Below, piece by piece: positions 1-8,375 of a stretch of DNA of 12,172 bases. How positions within the stretch are numbered: the stretch's first letter is position 1; each line of letters starts with the position of its first letter. Position numbers and translations under genes: made by a program. The stretch comes from Pseudomonadota bacterium (GTDB lineage Bacteria > Pseudomonadota > Gammaproteobacteria > Burkholderiales > Burkholderiaceae_B), in NCBI GenBank assembly GCA_021793875.1, contig JAJYRX010000019.1, positions 1-12,172 of the forward strand. Reading direction: 5' to 3'. Below the pieces are notes generated by a model. That model saw only the letters and a program-made list of their open reading frames with translations. It made no database searches and was not told where the DNA came from.

Positions 1-96
1 TAGAGCTTGAATACAAATTTTGCTGTTAATTTAGGGCAAATGTATGTGAACGTGGCAAAATACTGTATTTAGCTTCAGTAATTTCTTATACATAGT

Positions 97-1854
97 ATGA
101 GCAAACCTTTAAATACCACCCCTGTTTCCAATTTTATTCGCACCATAATAGATAACGATCTTGCTAACGGACGATACGCAACCAAGCGCTGGGCTGGTAA
201 GCCTGGCCCCGCATCGGTACAGCAACAGGGTCAAGTAGATCAGGCACGTATACGTACCAGGTTCCCACCCGAACCAAATGGCTACCTTCACATAGGTCAT
301 GCAAAAAGCATTTGTCTTAACTTCGGTTTAGCTGATGACTATAACGGTGCATGCCACCTACGCTTTGACGATACCAACCCTGAAAAGGAAGAGGATGAAT
401 ACGTAAAATCAATTATTGATGTAGTTAAGTGGTTAGGCTTTAACTGGCAAGAAAATGGTAATGAAAACTGCTATTACGCTAGTGACTACTTCGAATACAT
501 GTACGAATTCGCAGAAGCTTTGGTCAAGGCCGGATATGCGTATGTAGATGAACAGTCGGCAGAAGAAATAAGACTAACTCGCGGCACCCTTACCGAGCCC
601 GGCTCTAATTCTCCGTGGCGCGACCGCTCAGCAGATGAGTCTTTACAGCTTCTAAGGGAAATGCGCGATGGCAAACACCCCGATGGTAGTATGGCTTTAC
701 GTGCCAAAATAGACATGTCATCACCAAATATCAACATGCGTGATCCTGTTATGTACAGAATACGTCATACCGAACACCATCGCACCGGTAATGATTGGTG
801 TATTTACCCCATGTACTCATGGGCACATCCGGTTGAAGATGCACTTGAAACAATTACCCATAGCTTATGCACACTAGAATTTGAAGATCAGCGACCATTC
901 TACGAGTGGATTCTTGACAGGCTTACCGAGCTTGGCCACTTATCAGAGCCATTACCACGCCAATACGAATTTTCACGCTTAAATCTGAGCCACGTAATTA
1001 CCAGCAAACGCAAATTATTAAGACTTGTTCAGGAAGGGGTTGTTAATGGCTGGGACGACCCACGAATGCCAACACTGGTAGGCATGCGCAAACGTGGATA
1101 CACACCCGGATCCATAAGATTATTCTGCAGTAGGCTTGGTGTCAGCAAAGCTGCTCAGCACGTTCCTTATAGCGACCTAGAGCAGGCCCTTAGAGACGAC
1201 CTAGACCCTATTGCCGATAGGGCAGTAGCTGTACTAGATCCAATTAAGCTAGTGCTTACCAACTACCCAGAAGACGGCCATGAGCTGTGTCACGCACCTG
1301 TTAACCCTCATGACAAATCCGCTGGCAATCGAGAGTTTCCTCTGACCAGAGAACTCTGGATAGAACGAGACGATTTCCGCGAAGATCCACCACGCAAATA
1401 TTTTCGTCTGTTTCCTGGTAATACGGTGCGTCTTAAGTATGGATATATAATTAAGTGCACCGGCTTTGTAAAAGATGACAACGGTGAAGTCACTGAAGTA
1501 CACGCTGAATATCTGCCCGATACAAAAAGTGGCACTCCAGGGGCAAGCTCTGTAAAAGTCAAAAGCACAATAACCTGGATTAGCACTAAGCATGCTGTTT
1601 CTGCTACATTCAGGCTTTACGACCGTCTTTTTACTGTGGCCCAACCCGATGCATCAGACACCGATTTCATGGAGCTTATAAATCCAAACTCGGTAAGTAT
1701 TATTAAAGGTTGGTTAGAGCCCGGAGTAACCGCTGAAAAAGGCAAACGCTGGCAGTTTGAACGTCTTGGTTATTTTGTGGCCGACCGTGATGAATCAACC
1801 CCAGAAGAACCTGTTTTAAACCGTATTACCACCCTAAGGGATACCTGGAATTGA
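97..1854 (+). CDS. glnS: Glutaminyl-tRNA synthetase (class I)
   Basis: This cytoplasmic enzyme charges tRNA-Gln with glutamine using ATP. The 585-residue product has the class I signature HIGH at residues 65-68, inside PPEPNGYLHIGHAKS. The second ATP-binding loop is at 301-307, ITSKRKL, where E. coli GlnS has VMSKRKL. GlnS-typical stretches such as RFDDTNPEKEE (89-99) and GWDDPRMPT (318-326) are present, followed by the C-terminal anticodon-binding beta barrels. It is about 30 residues longer than E. coli GlnS, mainly through an insert at roughly 26-52 before RTRFPPEP, which I associate with Burkholderiales homologues. The ATG start is supported by the family-typical SNFIRTIID just after it. 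No clear Shine-Dalgarno sequence or confident promoter is visible in bases 1-96. The stop codon overlaps the minC start. Confidence 0.97.
   Translation: MSKPLNTTPVSNFIRTIIDNDLANGRYATKRWAGKPGPASVQQQGQVDQARIRTRFPPEPNGYLHIGHAKSICLNFGLADDYNGACHLRFDDTNPEKEEDEYVKSIIDVVKWLGFNWQENGNENCYYASDYFEYMYEFAEALVKAGYAYVDEQSAEEIRLTRGTLTEPGSNSPWRDRSADESLQLLREMRDGKHPDGSMALRAKIDMSSPNINMRDPVMYRIRHTEHHRTGNDWCIYPMYSWAHPVEDALETITHSLCTLEFEDQRPFYEWILDRLTELGHLSEPLPRQYEFSRLNLSHVITSKRKLLRLVQEGVVNGWDDPRMPTLVGMRKRGYTPGSIRLFCSRLGVSKAAQHVPYSDLEQALRDDLDPIADRAVAVLDPIKLVLTNYPEDGHELCHAPVNPHDKSAGNREFPLTRELWIERDDFREDPPRKYFRLFPGNTVRLKYGYIIKCTGFVKDDNGEVTEVHAEYLPDTKSGTPGASSVKVKSTITWISTKHAVSATFRLYDRLFTVAQPDASDTDFMELINPNSVSIIKGWLEPGVTAEKGKRWQFERLGYFVADRDESTPEEPVLNRITTLRDTWN
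1835..1840 (+). promoter_or_regulatory. Ribosome binding site for minC, inside the end of glnS
   Basis: TAAGGG lies 10 bases before the TTG at 1851, within the last codons of glnS. It supports the TTG start of minC and suggests translational coupling with glnS. Confidence 0.55.
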
Positions 1855-2564
1855 CTAAACAAAAGCTAGCCCTGGATTTTAAAAGTGCAACACTATATAC
1901 AGTAAGGGTTGTACTACATAGCAACAATACCGAAAGCCTTATTTCTGCTTTAAACACTCGCATGTCAGAAGCCGGTAGTTTTTTTGAAAACGAACCGGTA
2001 GTGATAGACGCAAGCGAGCTAAATGAATCTCCCGAGTGGCCCACATTAATTGAAGCCCTGAAAGGGCATAAACTACATCCAGTAGGCATACAAGCTCACG
2101 ATAAAGTTTTAGAGCAGGCGGTAGGCGCTGGCTTAGCAGAGGTTGACCTTTCCGCTCCGGTTTCACCCGATAATCCTGAGCCAAATCCAAAAGCAAAGGC
2201 CGTACAGAATCCAGAACCTATTCATGCGGAGCAAACAATGATGGTTAACCGTCAGCTTAGATCTGGGCAGCGTATATACGCACGTAACGCCGACCTTATA
2301 GTTATAGGTGTGGTTAGCCAGGGAGCCGAGGTTATTGCCGATGGCAATATACATGTTTACGGTCCACTACGCGGTAAGGCTATGGCAGGTGCACGAGGCA
2401 ATTCGGAAGCCCGCATTTTCACTACGCAGCTTGACGCTGAGTTACTTGCTGTTGCAGGCATATACAAAGTGATAGAAAATCAGCTAGATCCTGCTCTACG
2501 TAGCTCCCCCGCTATGGTTAAACTAGCAGATGGCAAGCTAGATATACAACCATTAAAGCCTTAA
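1851..2564 (+). CDS. minC: Septum site-determining protein MinC
   Basis: MinC inhibits FtsZ polymerisation. Bound to membrane-attached MinD, it prevents septum formation near the cell poles. The 237-residue product has the usual two parts. The N-terminal FtsZ-inhibiting domain covers about 1-103. A Pro/Asn/Glu-rich linker covers about 104-128. The C-terminal beta-helix that binds MinD and dimerises starts near 130 and carries RSGQR (137-141) and the Gly-rich YGPLRGKAMAGARG (170-183). The start is a TTG whose last two bases are the first two of the glnS TGA stop. The next in-frame Met (residue 38) would remove part of the N-domain, so TTG is the best choice. minD follows after 55 bases. Length and domain order are normal for the family. 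Confidence 0.93.
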   Translation: MTKQKLALDFKSATLYTVRVVLHSNNTESLISALNTRMSEAGSFFENEPVVIDASELNESPEWPTLIEALKGHKLHPVGIQAHDKVLEQAVGAGLAEVDLSAPVSPDNPEPNPKAKAVQNPEPIHAEQTMMVNRQLRSGQRIYARNADLIVIGVVSQGAEVIADGNIHVYGPLRGKAMAGARGNSEARIFTTQLDAELLAVAGIYKVIENQLDPALRSSPAMVKLADGKLDIQPLKP

Positions 2565-2619
2565 CTCAAAAGTTTGGTTTACGATAGCAATATTTTAATG
2601 AAAAAGGAATGAACACATC

Positions 2620-3435
2620 ATGGCACGAATTGTTGTGGTGACCTCAGGCAAGGGCGGTGTTGGCAAAACCACCACCAGCGCCAGCTTTTCAGCAGGTCTG
2701 GCCCTACGTGGTCATAAAACAGTAGTTATCGACTTTGACGTTGGTCTGCGTAACCTTGATCTAGTAATGGGTTGTGAACGTCGTGTTGTGTACGACTTCG
2801 TCAACGTTATACAGGGGGAAGCCAGACTTAACCAAGCCTTGATAAAAGATAAACAACTAGACAACCTGTACATACTTCCCGCATCTCAAACTCGCGACAA
2901 AGAAGCTTTAACTCGTGAGGGTGTGGAAAAAGTTCTGGAAGAACTTAAAGAAATGGAGTTTGAGTACATAGTATGCGACTCTCCTGCAGGTATAGAAACG
3001 GGTGCTTTAATGGCTGCTTATTTTGCCGATGATGCATTAGTGGTAACCAACCCAGAAGTGTCTTCCGTACGCGACTCAGACAGAATCCTAGGAATTCTCT
3101 CAGCAAAGTCTAGACGTTCCGAGCGCAACGAAGAGCCCATTCGCGAGTTTCTACTTTTAACCCGCTACAGCCCAAAGCGAGTAAGCGAAGGGGAAATGTT
3201 ATCCATACAAGATATAGAAGATATACTGCGTATCAAACTTATTGGTGTAACACCAGAGTCAGAAACAGTATTACAGGCATCTAACGAAGGTGTGCCAGTA
3301 ATTCATCTAGAAGACAGCGATGTGGCTCTGGCATATCAAGATATAGTTGCACGCTATTTGGGCGAAGACAGGCCTCTAAGATTTATCGAATACAACAAGC
3401 CCGGACTGTTCAAGCGCATGTTTGGAGGTAAATAG
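2620..3435 (+). CDS. minD: Septum site-determining ATPase MinD
   Basis: MinD is a ParA/MinD-family ATPase that dimerises with ATP on the inner membrane, recruits MinC, and is released when MinE stimulates ATP hydrolysis. The 271-residue protein has the deviant Walker A motif GKGGVGKT at 10-17 with both lysines (K11, K16). Switch I is around DFDVGLRNLD (38-47) and the Walker B region is DSPAGIE at 120-126. A C-terminal amphipathic membrane-targeting helix, KPGLFKRMFGGK, covers 260-271, equivalent to the E. coli tail. AAAGGA at 2603-2608 lies 11 bases before the ATG. minE begins one base after the minD stop codon, so the two are almost certainly co-translated at matched levels. Confidence 0.98.
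   Translation: MARIVVVTSGKGGVGKTTTSASFSAGLALRGHKTVVIDFDVGLRNLDLVMGCERRVVYDFVNVIQGEARLNQALIKDKQLDNLYILPASQTRDKEALTREGVEKVLEELKEMEFEYIVCDSPAGIETGALMAAYFADDALVVTNPEVSSVRDSDRILGILSAKSRRSERNEEPIREFLLLTRYSPKRVSEGEMLSIQDIEDILRIKLIGVTPESETVLQASNEGVPVIHLEDSDVALAYQDIVARYLGEDRPLRFIEYNKPGLFKRMFGGK
3424..3428 (+). promoter_or_regulatory. Strong ribosome binding site deciding the minE start
   Basis: GGAGG lies 8 bases before the ATG at 3437, within the last codons of minD. This spacing favours ATG 3437 over the in-frame TTG at 3422, which lies upstream of and touches this element. Confidence 0.8.
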
Positions 3436-3436
3436 T

Positions 3437-3700
3437 ATGTCTTTTCTGTCCTTCTTACTTGGCAACAAAAAACAGTCTGCCAAAGTAGCCAAAGATAGAC
3501 TGCAACTAATTCTCATAAACGAGCGTGGCGGAGCATCACCTTCATACCTACCTCAACTGCAAAAAGAGCTAGTTGAGGTTATATCCAAGTATGTAGAGAT
3601 TGACCCACAAGATATACAGGTTAATCTTGAACGCCAAGACTCATTAGAGGTTCTTGAGGTGAAAATTGAAATGCCCCAACCCTCTGACTCTGCTAGTTAA
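3437..3700 (+). CDS. minE: Cell division topological specificity factor MinE
   Basis: MinE stimulates the MinD ATPase and drives the Min oscillation, so that MinCD inhibition is lowest at mid-cell. The 87-residue protein has the normal arrangement. An N-terminal hydrophobic membrane-targeting segment (MSFLSFLLG, 1-9) is followed by the MinD-contact helix region ending in LQLILINERG (22-31). The dimeric topological specificity domain (about 32-80) includes LPQLQKELVEVISKYV and the final strand LEVLEVKIEMP. The C-terminal tail QPSDSAS is polar. The start at ATG 3437 matches the family N-terminus. It is the last gene of the + strand unit and is followed at once by a hairpin. Confidence 0.96.
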   Translation: MSFLSFLLGNKKQSAKVAKDRLQLILINERGGASPSYLPQLQKELVEVISKYVEIDPQDIQVNLERQDSLEVLEVKIEMPQPSDSAS

Positions 3701-3706
3701 ATACTC

Positions 3707-5188
3707 TTAAACCAGCCCAAGTAGCTCTTTGGGCTGGTTACTTTCTTGCTTAATTACACCTTTTTCCAGCATATACACCCTGTCGGCCACCTTGGATGCA
3801 AACTCAAGGTTTTGCTCGGCTAGCAATATGCTCACACCTTCTGATTTAAGACGCACTATCGCCTGCACCAACGCATTCACAACTATAGGGGCCACTCCCT
3901 CGGACGGTTCATCTAGCAGAATCATGTAAGGGTTACCCATTAATGTGCGGGCAATTGCAAGCATTTGCTGCTCTCCACCGCTCATTTGATCACCTTGTCG
4001 GCTCAGCATATTCCCAAGGTTTGGAAACAACTCTATGATGCTATTAACGCTCCATGATGGCGCTAATGACCCATCCGGCCATTTGCGTACTGGCTGTTCT
4101 CCAGTACGCAAATTTTCTATTACGGTAAGGTCAGTGAAAACTCGCCTATCACCAGGAACATATCCAAGCCCCAACCTAGCTATAGCATGCGCCGAGAGAG
4201 CAGATAACTGACTATCCATAAATGAGACCTTGCCAGTACTTTTTTTAACCTGCTTTACAATAGCTTTAAATGTTGTTGATTTACCAGCACCGTTGCGACC
4301 AATAAGGGCAACCACCTCACCTTGATGCACATGAAAATTCATATCGAAAAGTATTTGTGCCGCCCCATACCAAGCATTTAAATTTTCAACCGATAACAGC
4401 ACAGGCTGATTTGCAGACCTATTAATTGTGTCTTGCAATTGTTGATCACCACCCAAGCCAAAATACACCTCACGTACTGCACTACTTTGTTGTATACGAC
4501 TTACACTGCCCTGCTCTATTATTGTGCCACCGGCAAGCACAATTACCCTATCCGCATAGTCGAACACTACATCCATACTATGCTCTGTAAACAACACAGC
4601 AATACCATTAGCACTTGCCACACGTTTCACCATGCTTATAACGTCTTTGCGTTCAGATGGTGACATACCAGCGGTGGGCTCGTCCATTAGTAACAAACGC
4701 GGCTTACCTGCAAGGGCCATAGCAAACTCTACTCGTTTTACATCTCCGTACGAGAGATGGCTGCATTTAACCGATGCCTGATCATCCATGCCAACCATAG
4801 ATAAAAGCTCATAAGCCTTATTGGTATACCTAGTCATAGCAGTGAAAGCTATACGCGCACCAAGACGATCATGCGCCATAATAGACGTTTGCACGTTCTC
4901 CAATACGGTCATTGAACGAAATGTTTCTGCAACTTGAAAAGTACGACCAACTCCAGCACGAGCCAAAGTATCAGGAGTGGCTCCGGTTACGTCAATGCCA
5001 TTTACATACACGCGTCCAGAATCGGGCTGCAACTGGCCATTTATCATGTTAAATGTAGTGGTTTTGCCAGCCCCATTGGGACCTATAAGGGCTACCATTT
5101 GGCCCGAACTCACATTAAATGAAACATTTTTAACAACGGTTCTAGCGCCAAATCTCTTACTTAATGAGGTTACTTTTAAAACAGTCAT
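3707..5188 (-). CDS. Fused LivG-LivF-type double ABC ATPase
   Basis: This is the energy-coupling subunit of a HAAT (branched-chain amino acid type) importer, with both ATPases in one 493-residue chain. The first half is LivG-like: Walker A GPNGAGKT at 36-43, signature LSYGD at 145-149, Walker B LLLMDEP at 165-171, and switch histidine in TEHS (H203). After a linker at about 245-262 the second half is LivF-like: Walker A GRNGAGKST at 297-305, signature SGGEQ at 403-407, LLDEP at 424-428, and Gln in AEQN (Q459) at the switch position, which is normal for LivF. Both sites look competent. The start overlaps the permease stop by 4 bases (ATGA), with AGGA six bases upstream of the ATG, so the two are translationally coupled. 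The transported substrate cannot be told from this subunit. Confidence 0.93.
   Translation of the reverse strand: MTVLKVTSLSKRFGARTVVKNVSFNVSSGQMVALIGPNGAGKTTTFNMINGQLQPDSGRVYVNGIDVTGATPDTLARAGVGRTFQVAETFRSMTVLENVQTSIMAHDRLGARIAFTAMTRYTNKAYELLSMVGMDDQASVKCSHLSYGDVKRVEFAMALAGKPRLLLMDEPTAGMSPSERKDVISMVKRVASANGIAVLFTEHSMDVVFDYADRVIVLAGGTIIEQGSVSRIQQSSAVREVYFGLGGDQQLQDTINRSANQPVLLSVENLNAWYGAAQILFDMNFHVHQGEVVALIGRNGAGKSTTFKAIVKQVKKSTGKVSFMDSQLSALSAHAIARLGLGYVPGDRRVFTDLTVIENLRTGEQPVRKWPDGSLAPSWSVNSIIELFPNLGNMLSRQGDQMSGGEQQMLAIARTLMGNPYMILLDEPSEGVAPIVVNALVQAIVRLKSEGVSILLAEQNLEFASKVADRVYMLEKGVIKQESNQPKELLGLV
3710..3739. terminator. Hairpin between convergent minE and transporter ATPase genes
   Basis: AACCAGCCCAA (3710-3720) pairs perfectly with TTGGGCTGGTT (3729-3739) around an 8-base loop. 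It starts 9 bases after the minE stop. The + strand continues with the pyrimidine-rich ACTTTCTTGC rather than a clean T-run. On the - strand the whole hairpin lies inside the last codons of the ATPase gene (encoding about KELLGLV), and its 3' side runs through the stop codon to TTAAGAGTATTT. It could therefore stop transcription from both sides, though the T-tracts are weak. Confidence 0.65.
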
Positions 5189-7059
5189 TGGGTATCCTGC
5201 TTTTGTAGAGTGCGCACAATGCCACCTGGAAAAATTACTACTAGAGTAATAATTACCATGCCAAAAACAGCATGCCAGTATTCAGTTATACCTGTAAAGA
5301 AATCTTCCATTAGTTGCAATGTCAGCGCTCCTATAACTGGACCAGCAAGAGAGTCAAGACCTCCTAGCAATACCATAAGCAAACCGTCAACCGATTTTGA
5401 GATAGCCAGCACTTCTGGAGACACACTTCCTTTGGCAAACACAAATAAGGCGCCTGAAGCACCAGCTATGGCGCCAGATAATATGAATAAAGACCACTGT
5501 ATGCGACTAACTTTAAGACCAATGGCACTGGATCTGTATGCAGAATCACGTATGGCACGTATGGCATAACCAAAGCTAGTTTTTGTTAACAGGTAAATTA
5601 TTAATAAAAGAGCTGCTACAACTGCTAAAACCAGGTAGTAATACAAATGACCACTAAATATTGAATTTGGCCATATTCCAATAATTCCATTAGAACCACC
5701 AGTGAAAGAGTCCCACTGATAGACTATGGACCATACGATTTGTGCAAAAGCTAATGTAAGCATTGCTAAATACACGCCACTAAGGCGCACACAAAACCAT
5801 CCAAAAACCAAGGCGGCTACAGTAGCAACTAGCGGCCCACCTAACATAGAGGCAAGCATAGAAAACCCAAAGGTTTTATAAAGTATGGCTGCGCCATATG
5901 CACCAAGGCCAAAATAAGCTGCATGTCCGAATGAATACATACCACCTGGGCCCATAAGAATGAACAGACTGGCTGCAAACAGCGCTGCCAAACTCATATC
6001 AAGCGCTAACACCGGCACATAAGGCCATGTATTACTCAATGCTGGCAGAAGAGCGAACACAAACAGCAATAATATGGCACAGTTCATATACACACGTTTA
6101 GCGCGCTCAGACAGGCCATGAATATGGTGTGACTCCTGAGGATCGGATGGTTTTCTACCAAATAGACCCCATGGCCTAAATACTAATACAACTGCCATAA
6201 GAAGAAACTCAGCAACCAGAGTCATACTTGGAAAGTGCAGGCTTAGACCCGCAATACTTACTGTACCCAAAGCTATGCAAAATGCCTTTATCTGCGCTAT
6301 AAGCAAAGCAGCAACATAGGCTCCGTGTATTGAACCCATACCACCAACCACTACAACAACAAATGCTTCAGCAATTATGTTTAAATCCATTCCCAGGTTG
6401 GCTGGCTGACGCGGCAACTGCAGTGCTCCGCCCAATCCTGCAAGAAACGACCCCAATGCAAACACCAGCGTAAAAAGCAACGCCTGATTCACACCCAAAG
6501 CCGAAAGCATTGCTCTATCTTGTGTGGCAGCACGTAAAAGAGCCCCCCACTGTGTGGAATTAATAAGATAGCGTAGAACCAATAAAACTACCGGCCCCAA
6601 AAGCATAAGCAGCAAGTCGTATTGCGGCACATAACGACCAAGCACAGATACTGAATCAGAAAGCCCCGGAGCAAGTGGCCCCAACAAGTCTTCGGGACCC
6701 CATACCCATAGCACTAGGTCATTCACAATAAGAACAAGAGCAAACGTTGCCAGCAACTGGAATAGTTCTGGAGCTGCATATATACGGCGCAATAGAAACA
6801 CTTCTACCAGCACACCCAATGCAGCAACAACAAGGGCCGAGGTAAAAATACCCAACCAAAAGCCCATTACCCCATGCGCAGACATGTATGCAGTTATTGT
6901 GTAGGCTAGGTAAGCACCAAGCATATAAAGTGAACCATGGGCAAAGTTCACTATACGTGTGACACCAAATATTACTGATAGCCCAACTGCAACAAGGAAA
7001 AGAGACGAGGCATCGGCCAGCCCATTTAGAAACTGAACCGCAAAACCCGAAAAAGTCAT
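5185..7059 (-). CDS. Fused LivH-LivM-type ABC permease
   Basis: This is the inner-membrane channel of the same HAAT importer, with both permease subunits joined in 624 residues. The LivH half (about 1-300) has the family stretch VNFAHGSLYMLGAY (37-50), the cytoplasmic coupling-loop-like RAATQDRAMLSALGV (176-190), and FRPWGLFG (294-301) at its end. A polar, His-containing linker (about 302-322, SDPQESHHIHGLSERAKR) leads into the LivM half. That half has GMYSFGHAAYFGLGAYGAA (373-391), TGGSNGIIG (453-461), the coupling loop RAIRDSAYRSSAIGL (501-515), and LLGGLDSLAGPVIGA (564-578). Both halves are rich in membrane helices. It starts 21 bases after the binding-protein gene with only a weak ribosome site, and ends in a 4-base overlap with the ATPase gene. 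Confidence 0.93.
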   Translation of the reverse strand: MTFSGFAVQFLNGLADASSLFLVAVGLSVIFGVTRIVNFAHGSLYMLGAYLAYTITAYMSAHGVMGFWLGIFTSALVVAALGVLVEVFLLRRIYAAPELFQLLATFALVLIVNDLVLWVWGPEDLLGPLAPGLSDSVSVLGRYVPQYDLLLMLLGPVVLLVLRYLINSTQWGALLRAATQDRAMLSALGVNQALLFTLVFALGSFLAGLGGALQLPRQPANLGMDLNIIAEAFVVVVVGGMGSIHGAYVAALLIAQIKAFCIALGTVSIAGLSLHFPSMTLVAEFLLMAVVLVFRPWGLFGRKPSDPQESHHIHGLSERAKRVYMNCAILLLFVFALLPALSNTWPYVPVLALDMSLAALFAASLFILMGPGGMYSFGHAAYFGLGAYGAAILYKTFGFSMLASMLGGPLVATVAALVFGWFCVRLSGVYLAMLTLAFAQIVWSIVYQWDSFTGGSNGIIGIWPNSIFSGHLYYYLVLAVVAALLLIIYLLTKTSFGYAIRAIRDSAYRSSAIGLKVSRIQWSLFILSGAIAGASGALFVFAKGSVSPEVLAISKSVDGLLMVLLGGLDSLAGPVIGALTLQLMEDFFTGITEYWHAVFGMVIITLVVIFPGGIVRTLQKQDTQ

Positions 7060-7080
7060 GTTTAACTTATAGGTTAGTTA

Positions 7081-8310
7081 TTACTTGGCATCTGCCGATT
7101 TTGGTCTCCACTCGAGCACTTGTTCATCGCTAGGCTGCACAGTAGCGCCATCGGCATAATAGGAATCGACCATTACGCCTTTGCCATCACGTATAGCAAG
7201 TTTTCCTACATATGCTCCCATTGTGGACTGGTGATCGATTTCCCTGTATTTAATTTGACCAAATGGTGTCATATGTTCAAGACCTTTAAATGCTTTTATA
7301 AGGTCTTCTGTATCAGTTGAACCTGCTTTTTCTATACCTGCGGCCAATGACTGTATGGCGGAGTAGCCAATAATGGTGCCCAGCCTAGGATAGTCGTTAA
7401 ACCTATTCTGATAGGCTTCCAGAAACTCATTGTGTTCTGGGGTATCAATGTCATACCACGGGTACCCCGTTACCACCCACCCTTCAGGAGTTTCTGTGCC
7501 TAGTGGGTCAAGGTATTCTGGCTCCCCAGATAACATACTAACCACCGGCAGATCGTCAAGGAAATGGCGTTGATTAGCCGCTCGTACAAACCGAGCAAGG
7601 TCTGACGCAAAAAGCACATTAAACAAGGCTTCAGGATTAGAATCAGCCAATGCTTGTACAACGCTACCGGCATCGACCTTGCCAAGCGGTGTAGCCTGCT
7701 CTGCAACAAACTCTACATCGGGCTGCTGCTCACGCAATAATGTTTTAAAAGTTTCTACAGCGGACTGGCCATATTCATAATTTGGATAGACTATAGCCCA
7801 GCGCTTTTTATTCATTTTAACGGCTGCAGGTATAAGCATTGCTACCTGCATATATGTAGAATTACGCAACCTGAATGTATAGCGGTTACCATCTGACCAC
7901 ACCATTTTATTAGTCAGAGGCTCTGAGGCCAGAAAAAACCTTTTTTTATGACGTGCATAATCACTGACAGCCATGCCTACGTGTGACAAGAATGTACCTG
8001 TAAGCACATCTATTTTGTCACGCGAAAACAACTCTTCTACTGTTCTAACAGCATCGGCGGGGTTGGAGTTATCATCACGAATAATAAGCTCCAATTGCTT
8101 ACCGTTTACACCACCAGCAGCGTTGATTTGCTCAACTGCTAGCATCATGCCGTTTTTGTATGGTGCAAGGAATGCAGGCTGAGACTTATAACTATTTAGC
8201 TCACCTATTTTTATTACATCGCTTGCCTGAGCGTTAAACACTGCACCTGCAGCAATAGAGGCTGTAAAAAAAACGGTTTTAATAAGTGCAGAAACCTTTT
8301 TGCCTAACAT
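7081..8310 (-). CDS. Periplasmic substrate-binding protein of the HAAT importer (Peripla_BP_6 type)
   Basis: This secreted solute-binding protein delivers substrate to the fused permease. The 409-residue precursor has a classic signal peptide: Lys at 4, 5 and 11, a hydrophobic core at about 12-25, and AQA at 27-29 before SDVIKIGELN. There is no lipobox cysteine. The mature part has the LivJ/LivK/AmiC-like fold markers: MLAVEQINAAGGVNGKQLEL in the first lobe, the SNPADAVRTVEELFSRDKID region, YPNYEYGQSAVETF in the hinge/second lobe, and late TMGAYVGKLAIRDGKG. AGGT precedes the ATG by 8 bases. It is the first gene of the transporter unit. Leucine-type amino acids, amides, urea or small organic acids are all possible ligands; the sequence does not decide. 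Confidence 0.9.
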   Translation of the reverse strand: MLGKKVSALIKTVFFTASIAAGAVFNAQASDVIKIGELNSYKSQPAFLAPYKNGMMLAVEQINAAGGVNGKQLELIIRDDNSNPADAVRTVEELFSRDKIDVLTGTFLSHVGMAVSDYARHKKRFFLASEPLTNKMVWSDGNRYTFRLRNSTYMQVAMLIPAAVKMNKKRWAIVYPNYEYGQSAVETFKTLLREQQPDVEFVAEQATPLGKVDAGSVVQALADSNPEALFNVLFASDLARFVRAANQRHFLDDLPVVSMLSGEPEYLDPLGTETPEGWVVTGYPWYDIDTPEHNEFLEAYQNRFNDYPRLGTIIGYSAIQSLAAGIEKAGSTDTEDLIKAFKGLEHMTPFGQIKYREIDHQSTMGAYVGKLAIRDGKGVMVDSYYADGATVQPSDEQVLEWRPKSADAK

Positions 8311-8346
8311 GGCTACTACCTATTTTATTGCGTGAAAAAGAAAGTG

Positions 8347-8375
8347 AGTATAGTACGAAAGTTATGATTTACCAG
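8347..8375 (-). promoter_or_regulatory. Possible promoter of the transporter unit
   Basis: On the - strand TATACT (plus 8347-8352) matches the sigma-70 -10 box at 5 of 6 positions. CTGGTA (plus 8370-8375) is a poor -35 match 17 bases upstream, inside the end of the EamA gene. It would give a leader of about 30 bases before the binding-protein ATG, so the transporter may be expressed separately from the genes upstream. Confidence 0.35.

Noticed and set aside
1249..1644. Open - strand frame of about 130 codons opposite glnS
   Set aside because: Antisense to conserved GlnS sequence; the translated product resembles nothing I recognise.
3422..3436. TTG start at 3422 for minE
   Set aside because: It would place the GGAGG ribosome site within the gene start; MinE proteins begin MSFLSF-like, matching ATG 3437.
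4600..4603. Possible loss of the switch histidine in the second ATPase half (AEQN, Q459)
   Set aside because: Gln at this place is the normal state in LivF-type ATPases (E. coli LivF has VEQN), so it is not evidence of inactivation. The coordinates here only mark the gene; the residue itself lies near 3812.
4433..4663. Open + strand frame opposite the fused ATPase gene
   Set aside because: Its product is a Thr/Tyr/His-rich sequence without domain likeness, and it lies antisense to a clear double ABC ATPase.
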